From Candidatus Desulfosporosinus nitrosoreducens (GTDB lineage Bacteria; Bacillota; Desulfitobacteriia; Desulfitobacteriales; Desulfitobacteriaceae), in the NCBI RefSeq assembly GCF_030954495.1, contig NZ_JAVHUW010000051.1, positions 1 through 64,000 of the forward strand: a DNA stretch of 64,000 nucleotides, written 5' to 3'. This document shows, piece after piece, positions 51,154 through 60,682 of this stretch. A program made the translations under genes and the position numbers. Position 1 is the stretch's first letter. Every line of letters begins with the position of its first letter. The notes beneath the pieces are model-generated. The model was not told the origin of the DNA. It was given only the letters and a program-made list of their open reading frames with translations, and made no database searches.

Positions 51154-53481
51154 TCAGGATTTAGTCACCATCCCGGTGTTTCCGTTGACTATGACAGTGT
51201 CCCCTGTTTGCAGCAGAGCCGTAGCATTGCCGGTGCCGACAACGGCCGGAATGCCAATTTCCCGGGCCACAATTGCCGCATGGGACAGTGGTGCGCCCAA
51301 ATCGGTAACGATTGCCGCGGCCTTGGGGAACAGCGGCGTCCACCCGATATTGGTCATGGTGGTCACTAATATTTCGCCTTTCTGAAAAAGCTTGCCCTCC
51401 TCAAAATTGTGCAGCACACGCACCCTGCCCTCGACTATCCCCGGAGCACCCGCAAAGCCTTTAATTCCTTCGCTGCTTGGGCTTGACGTGCCAGCGTTAG
51501 GGTCGTAATAGTCCTGACGGCGGTTTGCGGAATTAAGCCACTCCTGGGGATTGAATCTCCCCCTGATAAATTGCGGAAACGCGGGCAGGTTCTGATATCT
51601 TTCAAAGCTATTGCGTCTATCCGGCAGATGCTTGAGCATTGAGGTATCCCCCTGCAAGAAACACGGAATCTCAAAGCAATACATCATAAACACATCGTCG
51701 CCAAGGGCAGTGATTTCCCCTATTTTCAGGAGCAAATGGCGCATAACCCGGAAGACCTTATTAAATTCGTTCCGCAAGGATTCTCGTGTATTGGCATCCT
51801 CGGATACTTTTAGCAGCCTTCTTTCCAGCCATTTTACTTTGCCTGGGTATTTCTGGGCAAAGCGGGCTTTAGCTTTTTGGAATTCTTGCCTCTGCCTTTC
51901 CAGGAGCTCTTCCGGCTTCAGGTCAAGACTTGCATACTCTTTGATCTGATTGTCCACATAATCCGGGTCATCAGCCGGATAGGGATAATACGGATCAAAT
52001 TCGTTCGGGCTTCGATGACCATAGAACTCCAGATACTTGGCCTGGCTGAGCTTCCCTTTAATTACTTGTTCGATACCCAGCATAGGCTGCATACTCACCA
52101 GCACGCCTTGGCCGCTGAAGTTCGAACAAAGAAGATTGGCTTCACCCTCGCCAACCATTTTGGCAAGCTTCTTGCGGAGAGAAATCAGGGTCACACTCCC
52201 TGCGCCGCCAAACCAGATATACCAGAGCGCAGACAGAAACGGGCGCACATTGCCGGTCCAGAGAGCCTGAAGCTCTTCTTTGCTCTTGGCCTTTTCAATG
52301 TCTTTAAGGGTTTGCACGTACCAAACAGGCGTATGCTCAAGGTAATAGGCTTTCTGTTTTTTGGAATCTCTCATGCGTTTTAGGCTTTTTAGGGCGCGAA
52401 CAAACATCTCCTTGATCAAATGCCCGGTTTTGAACGGATAGACAGGGATCTCCAGATTATCGGGGACGCGGCCGAAGGCGTCACTGATCAAGGCCTTGGC
52501 GCGGGGGACGTTAAACCCCAGCACCCTCATGGCGCTGATGGTTACGCTGATGTTGGAATAGGTCCTGCCGCAGATATTGCCAAACATATAATAACCCGGG
52601 ACCTTCTGACATTCCAGGTCCATCTCGCGCAGCAGACTCCAGGCAAAGGGACTCATCACGCCGGGGATGGCCTCGCCCACATTATTGCTGGTCCAAAGCG
52701 CATCCCCATCTAGACTCTGATTGATCTCATAGGTATCGTAATTAATCGTTTCCAGGGTAGTAATCGGGCGCGCCTGCACAATGTAAAGCCTTTTATCGGC
52801 AATAACCCACTCAATATCCATCTCCCGGCCGAAAATTCCTTCGGTCTTTTCTACTGCCTTGTGCATTTCTTTGGCGTAAGCGGCCAAGGTCTTGTCTCCG
52901 CTATACCGCGCTTTAAGCCTTGATATGGTAAACGGATAGGCATTGGCCACACCGGATACGAGGGATTCGCCAGCACCGAAAACGTAATTTCCGACCATGT
53001 TAACATGACTGCCGGTAATAGGATCGGCTGAGAAGGTAACTCCTGAAATCTGGGCCTTGATCATGATCTGAACCACAACCGCCATATCATGGGCAACGTC
53101 AAGGCCATGAAACGCGCTGTACCTGCTCACGCGCTCTGATGAGGCGGACGCCGCAACCCTGTCGATCGCGGCAAAGATCGAATCCTTACAGACATCTAAG
53201 ACCGATTCGAACTCACCGGCGAAGGAGGTTTTCGCGCTATCCTCGGCAAGTGCCGAGGAACGCACAGCCAGCGGAACATCCGGCAGGGCGGCCAGGCATT
53301 TTTCAATGTCGGCTTTAGCTTCCGGCTTTAGTTGATAATCTTTAAAGGCACTGGCTAAAATTACAAATCCGTCCGGGACATTCAACCCTGAACCAAACAT
53401 TTTACAAAGAGATGCTCCCTTGCCCCCTGTCAAAGCCAGCGCTTCTCCGCTGATTTCTTTAAAACTGTAGGCATGATTCAT
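51154..53481 (-). CDS. PEP synthase-like phosphotransferase (rifampin phosphotransferase relative)
   Basis: A 775-residue enzyme with two catalytic parts. The N-terminal ATP-grasp/PPDK domain has GGKGASLCKMFGSGL and VRSSALAEDSAKTSFAGEF, ending QARPITT at about 240. The C-terminal swivelling domain carries the phosphorylated His in GAPLSHAAIVAREIG. The middle 450 residues differ from true PEP synthase and from RPH of about 860 residues, so the acceptor is open. It would move a phosphate from ATP via His to a substrate such as pyruvate, a nucleoside or a drug. It overlaps tetR by 4 bases (ATGA) and is controlled with it. Confidence 0.8.
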   Translation of the reverse strand: MNHAYSFKEISGEALALTGGKGASLCKMFGSGLNVPDGFVILASAFKDYQLKPEAKADIEKCLAALPDVPLAVRSSALAEDSAKTSFAGEFESVLDVCKDSIFAAIDRVAASASSERVSRYSAFHGLDVAHDMAVVVQIMIKAQISGVTFSADPITGSHVNMVGNYVFGAGESLVSGVANAYPFTISRLKARYSGDKTLAAYAKEMHKAVEKTEGIFGREMDIEWVIADKRLYIVQARPITTLETINYDTYEINQSLDGDALWTSNNVGEAIPGVMSPFAWSLLREMDLECQKVPGYYMFGNICGRTYSNISVTISAMRVLGFNVPRAKALISDAFGRVPDNLEIPVYPFKTGHLIKEMFVRALKSLKRMRDSKKQKAYYLEHTPVWYVQTLKDIEKAKSKEELQALWTGNVRPFLSALWYIWFGGAGSVTLISLRKKLAKMVGEGEANLLCSNFSGQGVLVSMQPMLGIEQVIKGKLSQAKYLEFYGHRSPNEFDPYYPYPADDPDYVDNQIKEYASLDLKPEELLERQRQEFQKAKARFAQKYPGKVKWLERRLLKVSEDANTRESLRNEFNKVFRVMRHLLLKIGEITALGDDVFMMYCFEIPCFLQGDTSMLKHLPDRRNSFERYQNLPAFPQFIRGRFNPQEWLNSANRRQDYYDPNAGTSSPSSEGIKGFAGAPGIVEGRVRVLHNFEEGKLFQKGEILVTTMTNIGWTPLFPKAAAIVTDLGAPLSHAAIVAREIGIPAVVGTGNATALLQTGDTVIVNGNTGMVTKS

Positions 53482-54116
53482 ACTCTATCCTCCCTATAAA
53501 ACGCCGCCTTGAGTGCGGTTATATACTCGTCAATCTCTTGAATATAATGGTTTATCTGGCTGCTATAATCTTTGGTCTTCTTTTCGGAAGAGGCTTGCGC
53601 CTCACTGTAGCCCTTGATAGTAAACAGTATAATTTGAATGGCAATTTTATGGTCAATGCCCGGCTTGAACAGCGCCCGATCGATACCCTCCAGCAGCTTG
53701 CCGCTTGCCTCCTGATAGAGCTTCCTGCTGTCCTGACTAATCACTTCGACAACCGCGCTGTCCTTTTCAAAATAAGCGGAACTGATAAAATCTAAAACCG
53801 CCGGAAATGCTTCGATGAGCTTGAACTTGAGCAGGATCATGCTGCGCAGGCGCACGAAAATATCTTTTGACTCATAGTCGATTTTGTCATTGTATTCCTT
53901 CATGACAATTCGATTCGCATATTCGTACAGGTAGATATATAAATCTTTTTTTGTGCCAAAATAGTGAAACAATAGCCCTTTGGATATTCCCGCCCGGCTG
54001 ATAATCGTATCTGTTGAAGTTTTCTTATAGCCGTTCTGAGCAAATTCAGCCATGGCGGCATTGATTAATGCCGTTCTCTTTTCTTCGCTCATTGCGGATA
54101 TTTTGTGCTTATCCAT
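53478..54116 (-). CDS. TetR-family regulator
   Basis: A 212-residue repressor. The helix-turn-helix (residues about 14-60) reads LINAAMAEFAQNGYKKTSTD, then AGISKGLLFHYFGTKKDLY. The ligand domain is helical. Two 17-bp palindromes (54133-54149, 54169-54185) upstream are likely its operators. Its stop overlaps the start of the PEP-synthase-like gene, so regulator and enzyme form one autoregulated operon. Its inducer is unknown, and drug response is one possibility. Confidence 0.87.
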   Translation of the reverse strand: MDKHKISAMSEEKRTALINAAMAEFAQNGYKKTSTDTIISRAGISKGLLFHYFGTKKDLYIYLYEYANRIVMKEYNDKIDYESKDIFVRLRSMILLKFKLIEAFPAVLDFISSAYFEKDSAVVEVISQDSRKLYQEASGKLLEGIDRALFKPGIDHKIAIQIILFTIKGYSEAQASSEKKTKDYSSQINHYIQEIDEYITALKAAFYREDRV

Positions 54117-54132
54117 CAGCAGCCCCCTTTCA

Positions 54133-54185
54133 TTGACTCAACCAGTCAACAAAATCAGAGTAGCACTGTTGACTAGATTAGTCAA
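54133..54185. promoter_or_regulatory. two TetR-type operators
   Basis: TTGACTCAACCAGTCAA (54133-54149) and TTGACTAGATTAGTCAA (54169-54185) share TTGACT/AGTCAA arms with five-base centres. The centres are 36 bases apart, within 70 bases of the tetR start. The spacing could let two dimers face each other on the helix. Confidence 0.75.
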
Positions 54186-54207
54186 TATTTTTTATAAAAA
54201 AGGTTTA

Positions 54208-54367
54208 TAAAAAGATGCCGACAGAAGCTGATAGCCCCTTGCCGGCAATTATTATCATTCTGGCATTTTTCTTTCCACTAAGCCTACTGCTTGACGAAGA
54301 CCACATTAATTTAACCAGCGCTTCTACTGAAATATACCTTGTAGCCAAGGCCCCACCGGGCTCAATA
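54208..54367. repeat. terminator-like repeat R3, two inverted partial copies
   Basis: 54208-54247 matches R1/R2 in direct orientation (AAAAAGATGCCG, GCTGATAG, TTGCCGGCA). 54340-54367 matches them in reverse (GCCAAGGCCCCACCGGGCTC). The 90 bases between show no gene. The arrangement resembles a small non-autonomous element. Confidence 0.5.
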
Positions 54368-54459
54368 AATTCTTGGTTATCGCCAAATCTCCTGATCTAT
54401 TTCATGATGATTCTTAGGGGGAGATCCCTCCAATTGAACAAATCAGGAGGAGAAAACGT

Positions 54460-54620
54460 ATGAAAAAACCAAAAGAGGATGAGCGTTCTAGGATAGCTTT
54501 GCTTCGGTATGAAGTGATTGCATCCCTTCTGAATCGTCCCTTGCCTCGCGGTGCCCAAAGCGTTCTCATGGAAGAGCTCACTAGCCAAATGCACATTGAT
54601 GCAAAGAATCGCCTCGTTCA
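54460..54620 (+). pseudogene. transposase-type gene, N-terminal remnant
   Basis: It starts ATG with AGGAGG upstream and encodes about 53 residues including SRIALLRYEVIASLLNRPLP and RGAQSVLMEEL. This resembles the N-terminus of Mu/IS481-like integrase-core transposases (ALFRY..I.PLL.RELPRGE, from memory). From about 54620 the DNA is the end of a response regulator fragment on the other strand, so the gene is cut. Confidence 0.5.
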
Positions 54621-54779
54621 TTTGGGGAAAATAACGTCAGGTTCTAAAGTAGCTAAGTTGATAGCTTCTGCTCCGTTAACAGCCTCTCCAACTACTTCTA
54701 TACCCGGAATATTCTGTAGTATCTTTTTTAAGATGCGCATGTTGGGGTCATCGTCTACCACAAGGGCCTTTAACCTCAT
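54618..54779 (-). pseudogene. response regulator receiver domain, truncated
   Basis: 53 codons from ATG 54779 with AGGAAG upstream: ALVVDDDPNMRILKKIL, GIEVVGEAVNGAEAI, LEPDVIF. The acidic pocket is present. The frame then breaks at the point where the phosphorylated Asp (usually DVIFLDI) should follow. Effector domain and the rest of the receiver are lost. It was probably disrupted by the transposase fragment at 54460-54620. Confidence 0.75.
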
Positions 54780-55063
54780 TAAATTTTCTTCCTGTTGAGA
54801 TTTAGGAACATCAGGCTGATAATAAGTTTTTACCTATCTATCGAAGGAAGGTAACTCAAATTGTATTCTAAAATGATTTCAACTCTTGGATTTACCATCC
54901 AAATACAGTTGAACCATTTGATGTTTGAATTAGTCAATAAAACACCATGTTCTTGTCAGGTCATAGTATCTCCTCGTCTTTCATTTGTGTTAAGTTTACT
55001 TGACCTTAAGAAACTGTCAATTTTAGTATAATTTATCCATACGCTTGTAATTTTAATGAATAA

Positions 55064-55465
55064 TTAGGTGGCCTTCCAATCCCAAACAATTGGAGGAAGT
55101 TTACCCTCCTGTGGACTATCTAAGACCAGATCAAACTTAACTTCATTATCGTATATATTCACTAAGAACAGGGCAATACGCGCCATATGCCCTTCAGAAT
55201 ATGAGACTAAAATATAATTAGGCTGTAAAAAGGAAATAGCTTCTGTATGCCATTTGAGAGTTGGAGGAGCTTTAAGTGGTATAATTATATCAATTTGAGA
55301 ATTCATTGCATCAATAATCTTTGCTTTATCAAAGAAACTATTGTTTGTTGAGGTACTTTGGCTAGCATTAGGGGGCTTGGATCTTGGAATTTGGCTATTG
55401 CACCCACCTATCATGATAATAAACAGTATTACAAGGCTTAACCATTTTGTAGTAATTTTATGCAA
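55064..55465 (-). CDS. small lipoprotein, hypothetical
   Basis: 133 residues with signal peptide KWLSLVILFIIMIGGC (lipobox IGGC), then a Ser/Thr/Asn/Pro-rich linker and a folded-looking domain (IIDAMNSQIDIIIPLKAPP, YILVSYSEGHMARIALFLVN). It is probably anchored outside the membrane. I do not recognise the family. Start TTG 55465 has GGGGAG 7 bases before. It is isolated within a low-coding region. Confidence 0.6.
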   Translation of the reverse strand: MHKITTKWLSLVILFIIMIGGCNSQIPRSKPPNASQSTSTNNSFFDKAKIIDAMNSQIDIIIPLKAPPTLKWHTEAISFLQPNYILVSYSEGHMARIALFLVNIYDNEVKFDLVLDSPQEGKLPPIVWDWKAT

Positions 55466-56170
55466 TATTTTACTCCCCTCCTTCCATTTTAATAATATAC
55501 ATTGCTCGTAATTAATAACAGGGGGATTTGTACCTCCCTGTTATTAGTCACGAGCTCCTAATCGCGTTTTTGCTTTAGAATCCCCACCAATATAAATGGA
55601 TTCCTTTTGACATTGCGGAATTGGCGTCCGGGCCAGTTCTAACCACTCTCCTCCAGCTTATTCCTAATTATACCACTGTACCTCGACAAATTGTTGTTCC
55701 ATTTATAATAGAAAAAATCCAGAGCATATTGTCGCCCTGGATTACATTCCCCGCAAAACCGTTTAGATTATTTTATTTTTAACTCCACTCTCGGCAGGAG
55801 GGAAGTTATAATCTACTTTGACTGCGGGCTAGGCTTTATCATGGCGGTGGTTGAACTTAGCATGGCGCAAGCGGCGGTAGGATTTGCTATTGGGGAGCAG
55901 ATGACATGTTCTCCCGTTCGACTAAACTCCTTAGCCGTATGTATATTGGCGTTAATTTTCCTTGGCTGCCTGTGCCCCGACTCAAACCTCTAAAAGATTC
56001 ATAACAACCTGTTCTACTTAATCGTGTTAAGAGCGAATTAACGTCCTCGCTTCTCTTTATATTCTTAATACGCAAAAAACCTCCCTCCGCCAATAAAACG
56101 AGAGATGCCTTTGTTCATTCAGCAGCATCCGACAACGTTGCCTTAATTATGCTGGTTGTTGGATAGGAGC

Positions 56171-56355
56171 CTAGGCTTGCGGGTCTGGCTGAGCTGCTTG
56201 AGTTTGAACAGTTTGAAGCGTTAATACTTCTTGAACACGACTTACATCCAGTCTAATTGCATCATTTACTGCATTACTTGCTTCTTCCTGAGCGATCGGA
56301 GTTACAACCTGTGTTACTGCATGGCGACAGCTTCATGTACTGCTTGATCTGGCAT
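56171..56355 (-). pseudogene. unrecognised, frameshifted gene fragment
   Basis: Two minus-strand frames join at about 56317. The first is MPDQAVHEAVA (from 56355). The second is VTQVVTPIAQEEAS, NAVNDAIRLDVSRVQEVL, with a Gln/Ala-rich tail ending at 56171. The alternation of small and charged residues looks like real, helical coding sequence. I cannot name the family. Confidence 0.4.
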
Positions 56356-56379
56356 GCGACAATAACGATAGGTAAGTGC

Positions 56380-56445
56380 TTTTATGTTATCCCCGCCTTT
56401 TCCCCCGTTCCACACCGTGCATGACAAGTTCTCATCACACTAAAA
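56380..56445 (-). mobile_element. possible group II intron 3' end (remnant)
   Basis: On the minus strand GTGTGATGA, GAAC loop and TGTCATGCACGG resemble a degenerate domain V hairpin. It is followed by a G-rich stretch and CTTACCTATCG, which resembles sequence at the 3' boundary of some bacterial group II introns (from memory). No intron-encoded protein is present. Confidence 0.25.
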
Positions 56446-56720
56446 AAGACCCCCGCCAGCTTAGGCAGAGGCCAAAATAGAGTTATGGGATAAAACAGTT
56501 GAAGATACTATATCTAGGATTAAAGGTATTAAGAGCAAAAAAACTTTCACAGTCTCAAGGGCCCTTTGACATTTTGACACACTTGTTTAGCATATCTTTC
56601 CTGCAAAAACGCTATATTTACATTCAAGATGTTCCCTTGGACGCAGACTTAACACATTCTTGACATTTTCAGCCAATTTGTAAATAATCCCAGCCTCGTA
56701 ACCCTTGCTACAAGCGGCTT

Positions 56721-58040
56721 TCAAGATGTGACTGTTTTCAAACTTACCACGGTCTCAACGTGCCCCGTCCACGGAAACATATCCACCGGCTGCACACTCT
56801 CCACACTATATTTCCCCACGGCCAAAATACCTAGATCCCTGGCCAGGGTCCCCGGATCACAAGATACATAAACAATCCGCTTAGGCTCAATTTCCAATAA
56901 ACGTTTTACTACGTCAGGATGCATGCCTGCCCGCGGCGGGTCGAGAATCACCACATCGGGCTTATCTTCGCCGCTGATCATAACGTCTTCTACTTTCCCA
57001 GCTAAGAAATCAACCTTTGCTGAGTTGCCATGATCAGCGGTATTAATCCGGGCATCCTGAACGGCAAAAGGGTTTTCCTCAATGCCCAATACCTTTTTGG
57101 CCTTGGGGGCCAGGGTCAAAGCCAGGGTTCCTATGCCTGTATAAAGGTCCCACACCTGTTCTTCACCGCTCAATTCGGCTGCTGTTCTGACGAGTTCATA
57201 GAGGACTTCAGTTTGCAGGGAATTGACTTGCAGAAAAGATAAGGGCGTTACTTTAAAAGAGTTGCCCAGAATGGTATGGCAGAATGTTTCGTCCCCCCAT
57301 ACTAATTTCAGCCCTCCCTGAGAATCCGTCCACCAAATAGAACGAAGACCGTTTTGGGCGAGGGCCTCGGGAAATTCCGGATTGTTTTGAATTTCTGCCA
57401 CAACCGCCGGGTAATTTCCTCCTTCTAATAATAAGAGCCCTTCCTGCCGGGTATTTTCCCTGAAGGTCAAGGTGTGAATTTCTTGTCTCTCTTTACCGGT
57501 TAAAAACGCTTCGGTTCGCCAAATCCAGCGATTCATGCGCTCGCTGAGCAAGAGGCAGTCCCGGAAACCGACAAGGACCCGGGACTTTTCCTTAAAATAT
57601 CCCAATTGTCCGCCCTGATCCCTGTGCAAACGCACCTTATTGCGATAACGCCAGGGATCAGACATCCCGATAGTTGGTCTCACCGGAACGTTAAGTTTGC
57701 CGATTCTCTGCAAAGCATCCTCCACCCAGCGTTGTTTCCAGTTAAGGGTCTCCGCATAAGTCATATGCTGAAGCTGGCATCCCCCGCATTCCTCAAAAAC
57801 AGGACAAGGGGGATCAACTCTTGCCGGCGAAGGCTGAATCACGGTCAGCAAACGGGCGCGCTGAAATTTTTTCTTGCTCTCCGTAACTTCCACCAGCCCG
57901 GTTTCTCCGGGGAGCAGTCCCGGTACAAAGGTAGCTAAGCCTTCTTGATAGCCGATCCCGGAACCGTCCGCAAGAAGTCTGAGACAGTCCAGCTGAAAGC
58001 GGGCTCGAATTATTTTCTGGTTTAAAATTTTAGAATTCAT
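56721..58040 (-). CDS. rlmD: 23S rRNA (uracil-C5)-methyltransferase, RlmD/RumA family
   Basis: A 439-residue RNA m5U methyltransferase. An N-terminal TRAM domain (residues about 5-60) is followed by an iron-sulfur motif region (CPVFEECGGCQLQHM). The SAM-binding motif is DLYTGIGTLALTLA near 300. VILDPPRAGMHPDVV follows, and the catalytic Cys lies in YVSCDPGTLARDL. Family members methylate U1939 or U747 of 23S rRNA or U54 of tRNA, and the exact target is inferred only. ATG 58040 follows GGGAGAG. Confidence 0.88.
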   Translation of the reverse strand: MNSKILNQKIIRARFQLDCLRLLADGSGIGYQEGLATFVPGLLPGETGLVEVTESKKKFQRARLLTVIQPSPARVDPPCPVFEECGGCQLQHMTYAETLNWKQRWVEDALQRIGKLNVPVRPTIGMSDPWRYRNKVRLHRDQGGQLGYFKEKSRVLVGFRDCLLLSERMNRWIWRTEAFLTGKERQEIHTLTFRENTRQEGLLLLEGGNYPAVVAEIQNNPEFPEALAQNGLRSIWWTDSQGGLKLVWGDETFCHTILGNSFKVTPLSFLQVNSLQTEVLYELVRTAAELSGEEQVWDLYTGIGTLALTLAPKAKKVLGIEENPFAVQDARINTADHGNSAKVDFLAGKVEDVMISGEDKPDVVILDPPRAGMHPDVVKRLLEIEPKRIVYVSCDPGTLARDLGILAVGKYSVESVQPVDMFPWTGHVETVVSLKTVTS

Positions 58041-58136
58041 GGTTCTCTCCCTAAACGTATCTCTATCTCTTAATCTCTTAATCAAACTCCAACTAATCCT
58101 CGCCCTCTCGGGGCTTCCCGTGTCCCTTGCCTTAGG

Positions 58137-58853
58137 TTAATAGCGCTGTATCCAGAGGGCTAAAGCCATCAAAATATTCCAGGTGCCATGGGCAACAACG
58201 GAGGGCCATATACTGGAAGAACGCTCATAGAGCCAAGTCAGGACAATTCCTCCCAAAAAAAGCGGCAGCAGGCGGATTAAGTCAAAATGCAGCAGGGCGA
58301 AAAAAATCCCCGTCAAGAGGATTCCTTTGCCCCGGCCGTGAGCTTCGCGCAGCGGCGGGTAGATCAGTCCGCGAAAAAGCATTTCTTCCTTAATTGGTGC
58401 GATAACTCCTCCCAGTAAAATGAGAAGCGCGAATTCCCAAGGGTAGTTTGCCCCTTTAACTGCAAGGGCAAAGCTTTGAGGAGCGGGAATTCCCAAAATC
58501 TTTGTCAGTTCATTCCCCAAGAGGCCAATGCTGACGAAGAGGAAGCAACCGACGACAAATCCTAAGAGCAGAAAGCGTTTGTGCGGTCTCACAAACCCCA
58601 GGTCTGAGAAAGGACGGCGAATAAGGCGCATAAAAATCCAAATAACGACAACGTAAAGAAAAACGTCTCCCAAGCCGACCCCCAAAAACTTCAGAATTCC
58701 GGACAGGGAGAGGAGATCTTTAGGGGTAGACAGCCACCCCAGCGGGAATTCCAGCACAGTAACGAAAGCTATGATAAACAATCCCTGCCAAATGTTCCAA
58801 GTTGGCCGTCTTGGCGGAGTACGGGAGTCTTTGCTTTTTTGTGGTTTAGGCAT
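58137..58853 (-). CDS. CPBP-family intramembrane metalloprotease
   Basis: A 238-residue membrane protein with about seven helices and the three ABI/CAAX-protease motifs: PIKEEMLFRGLIY (EExxxR), FALLHFDL (FxxxH) and VAHGTWNILM (HxxxN). Members process membrane substrates or bacteriocin-like peptides; the substrate is unknown. ATG 58853 is preceded by TGAGG at 9 bases; other starts 3-5 codons upstream are possible. It lies 96 bases upstream of rlmD on the same strand. Confidence 0.85.
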   Translation of the reverse strand: MPKPQKSKDSRTPPRRPTWNIWQGLFIIAFVTVLEFPLGWLSTPKDLLSLSGILKFLGVGLGDVFLYVVVIWIFMRLIRRPFSDLGFVRPHKRFLLLGFVVGCFLFVSIGLLGNELTKILGIPAPQSFALAVKGANYPWEFALLILLGGVIAPIKEEMLFRGLIYPPLREAHGRGKGILLTGIFFALLHFDLIRLLPLFLGGIVLTWLYERSSSIWPSVVAHGTWNILMALALWIQRY

Positions 58854-58935
58854 CTCATTCATCCTCAATTCTTAGTAGTCAAGCCTTCCTTCCAATTTTA
58901 ATGGTTCCCTCTGTCAATGTCCAGCGACAAGAAAA

Positions 58936-58965
58936 GAAGGGGTCTCTCAATAGAGACTCCCTTCC
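58936..58965 (-). terminator. terminator after the CoA-transferase gene
   Basis: On the minus strand GAAGGGAGTCTCT, loop ATTG, AGAGACCCCTTC, followed by TTTTCTT. It follows the CoA-transferase stop by about 65 bases. Confidence 0.75.
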
Positions 58966-59030
58966 CCAAATTACCCAAGGTACTTACTTTATTCTGTTTT
59001 ATTTTCTCCTATGCGGCAAAGGATTTTAAC

Positions 59031-60359
59031 CTAAGCTTTTTTGCGCCAAATTTTTAATTGTTTGGCCTCTGCTATCAGTTCTTCCCGGAAATCAGGATGA
59101 GCGATAGAAATCAAGGCTTCCGCTCTCTGCCAAGTGGAGAGGCCTTTCAAATTAACTTTTCCGAATTCGGTCACGACAAATTGTACCGTTGGCCTTGTAT
59201 CGGTGATAACAGCGCCGAGGGTCATTGTGCCCTTAATCCGGGAGTGAATCTTGCCTTCTTTGTCTTTGTAGGTGGAAGGTAAGCAAATAAAGCTTTTTCC
59301 TCCCTTGGAATGGTAGGCAGCCTCCACAAAATCAAGCTGGCCGCCAGCGCCGCTGATCATGTTGGGTCCGGTAGATTCCGAGCAAACCTGGCCTGTAAGA
59401 TCAATTTCCAAAGCACTATTGATGGAAATAAGCTGATCCAATTGCGAAGCGATAAAAGGCAAGTTGGAATAATCTACAGGGTATCCCGCTAAGGACGGGT
59501 TGTCGCGCATGAAATCGTAGAGCTTTTGCGTCCCGGCGGCAAAGGAATAAACAATTCTGCCGCGGTCCAGGTTTTTGCATTTTCCTGTAACCTTACCCGC
59601 TTCCACCATATCGACGAACCCGTCAACCAGCATTTCCGTGTGGATTCCCAAATCCTTGAGATCCGACGCCGCAATCATTTGACCCAAAGCATTGGGCATC
59701 CCGCCGATTCCCAGCTGGATGCAGGCTCCATCTTCAATTTCGGGCAGGACATAGGCGGCAATTTGTTTGTCAATTTCAGAAGCCGGAGCCGACGGCAGGA
59801 TTGGCAGGCCGCGATGTCCGCCTTCCACCACATAGTCCACTTTAGATAGATGGACCATATGGTCATATCCGCCATGAACCCTGGGCATATCTTCATTAAC
59901 TTCCACAATCACTGTGCGGGCTTTTTCAATCGCCGCGGCATAGTGGGACACTGTCGCGCCAAGGCTGAAATAGCCATGCTCATCCATAGGTGCCACCTGA
60001 ATAGCCACAACGTCCGTTTGTAAATTCTCGCGTATGTAACGAGGCAGCTCCGAATATTTAAGAGGGATATAATAAGCCAGGCCTTTTTGAGCCAGTTTAC
60101 GTTCCCATCCTCCCATATGCCAGCTATTCCAGGTAAAATGTTCTCCGGTCGGATCACTCTCAATGCATGCCAATGGTTTCAATAATACGCCCCCGCGCAG
60201 GTTCACATCGTGAAGCTCTTCTTTACGGCGGGCTAAAGCTTCATCCAATAGAGTAGGCATGCTTGCGGCCCAGGCAAATTCTACCCAGTCCCCGCTTCGA
60301 ACTGCTTTTACTGCTTCATCTGCTGAAACGCATTTCTTTTGATACTCTTCCCTAATCAT
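59031..60359 (-). CDS. acetyl-CoA hydrolase/transferase family CoA-transferase (4-hydroxybutyrate/butyryl-CoA:acetate type)
   Basis: A 442-residue class I CoA-transferase homologue that exchanges CoA between acyl-CoA and acetate or another acid. Signature segments are IQLGIGGMPNALG in the middle and QVCSESTGPNMISGAGGQ at about residue 330, with the catalytic Glu in SEST. The length equals that of AbfT/Cat proteins. AAAGGGGG precedes the ATG. It is monocistronic with its own terminator. It could supply or discharge acyl-CoAs for the mutase system 12 kb away, but there is no direct link. Confidence 0.85.
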   Translation of the reverse strand: MIREEYQKKCVSADEAVKAVRSGDWVEFAWAASMPTLLDEALARRKEELHDVNLRGGVLLKPLACIESDPTGEHFTWNSWHMGGWERKLAQKGLAYYIPLKYSELPRYIRENLQTDVVAIQVAPMDEHGYFSLGATVSHYAAAIEKARTVIVEVNEDMPRVHGGYDHMVHLSKVDYVVEGGHRGLPILPSAPASEIDKQIAAYVLPEIEDGACIQLGIGGMPNALGQMIAASDLKDLGIHTEMLVDGFVDMVEAGKVTGKCKNLDRGRIVYSFAAGTQKLYDFMRDNPSLAGYPVDYSNLPFIASQLDQLISINSALEIDLTGQVCSESTGPNMISGAGGQLDFVEAAYHSKGGKSFICLPSTYKDKEGKIHSRIKGTMTLGAVITDTRPTVQFVVTEFGKVNLKGLSTWQRAEALISIAHPDFREELIAEAKQLKIWRKKA

Positions 60360-60416
60360 TGCTGCATCCCCCTTTAATTCCCTGACTCTCTTAAGGCTTA
60401 AAAAAACGCCGGCTCC

Positions 60417-60439
60417 TTATACCTCCTAGCCAGGTATAA
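60417..60439. promoter_or_regulatory. inverted repeat upstream of the CoA-transferase gene
   Basis: TTATACCT and AGGTATAA flank seven bases, about 60 bases upstream of the start. It is a candidate operator or leader hairpin. Confidence 0.4.
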
Positions 60440-60640
60440 GCAACTTAGAGAGTAGTATTTATATTTGCAATTATCATGCCAATTGAGTATTCAATGGATT
60501 CCGAATCTTTCGCTTACTAGGACTGACAAGCCTTTGCGAAATTTAAAAACATTCTTAATGTGAACAATGTTGCAAAGCCTATGTCTACACTTGTTGACAC
60601 GAAAACAAGGAACTGTTATGCAACATCAGACGAAGTCGTG

Positions 60641-60682
60641 CTTTCAAATACTTGTACACTAATGTATACATGTATTTGAAAG
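60641..60682. repeat. long imperfect inverted repeat
   Basis: CTTTCAAATACTTGTACA (60641-60658) faces TGTATACATGTATTTGAAAG (60663-60682). The arms pair except for one change and a two-base bulge. No T tract follows, so it is an operator, cruciform or element end rather than a terminator. Confidence 0.6.

Larger units (their letters stand above)
55466..56720. other. 1.25-kb low-coding region with gene debris
   Basis: It holds a frameshifted fragment (56171-56355) and a possible group II intron end (56380-56445). A short open frame at 55887-56093 has no support. Otherwise I see only AT-rich spacer and a few small inverted repeats. Confidence 0.45.

Noticed and set aside
55887..56093. 68-codon minus-strand open frame
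   Set aside because: Arg/Ser-rich, without a start signal, in a region full of debris.
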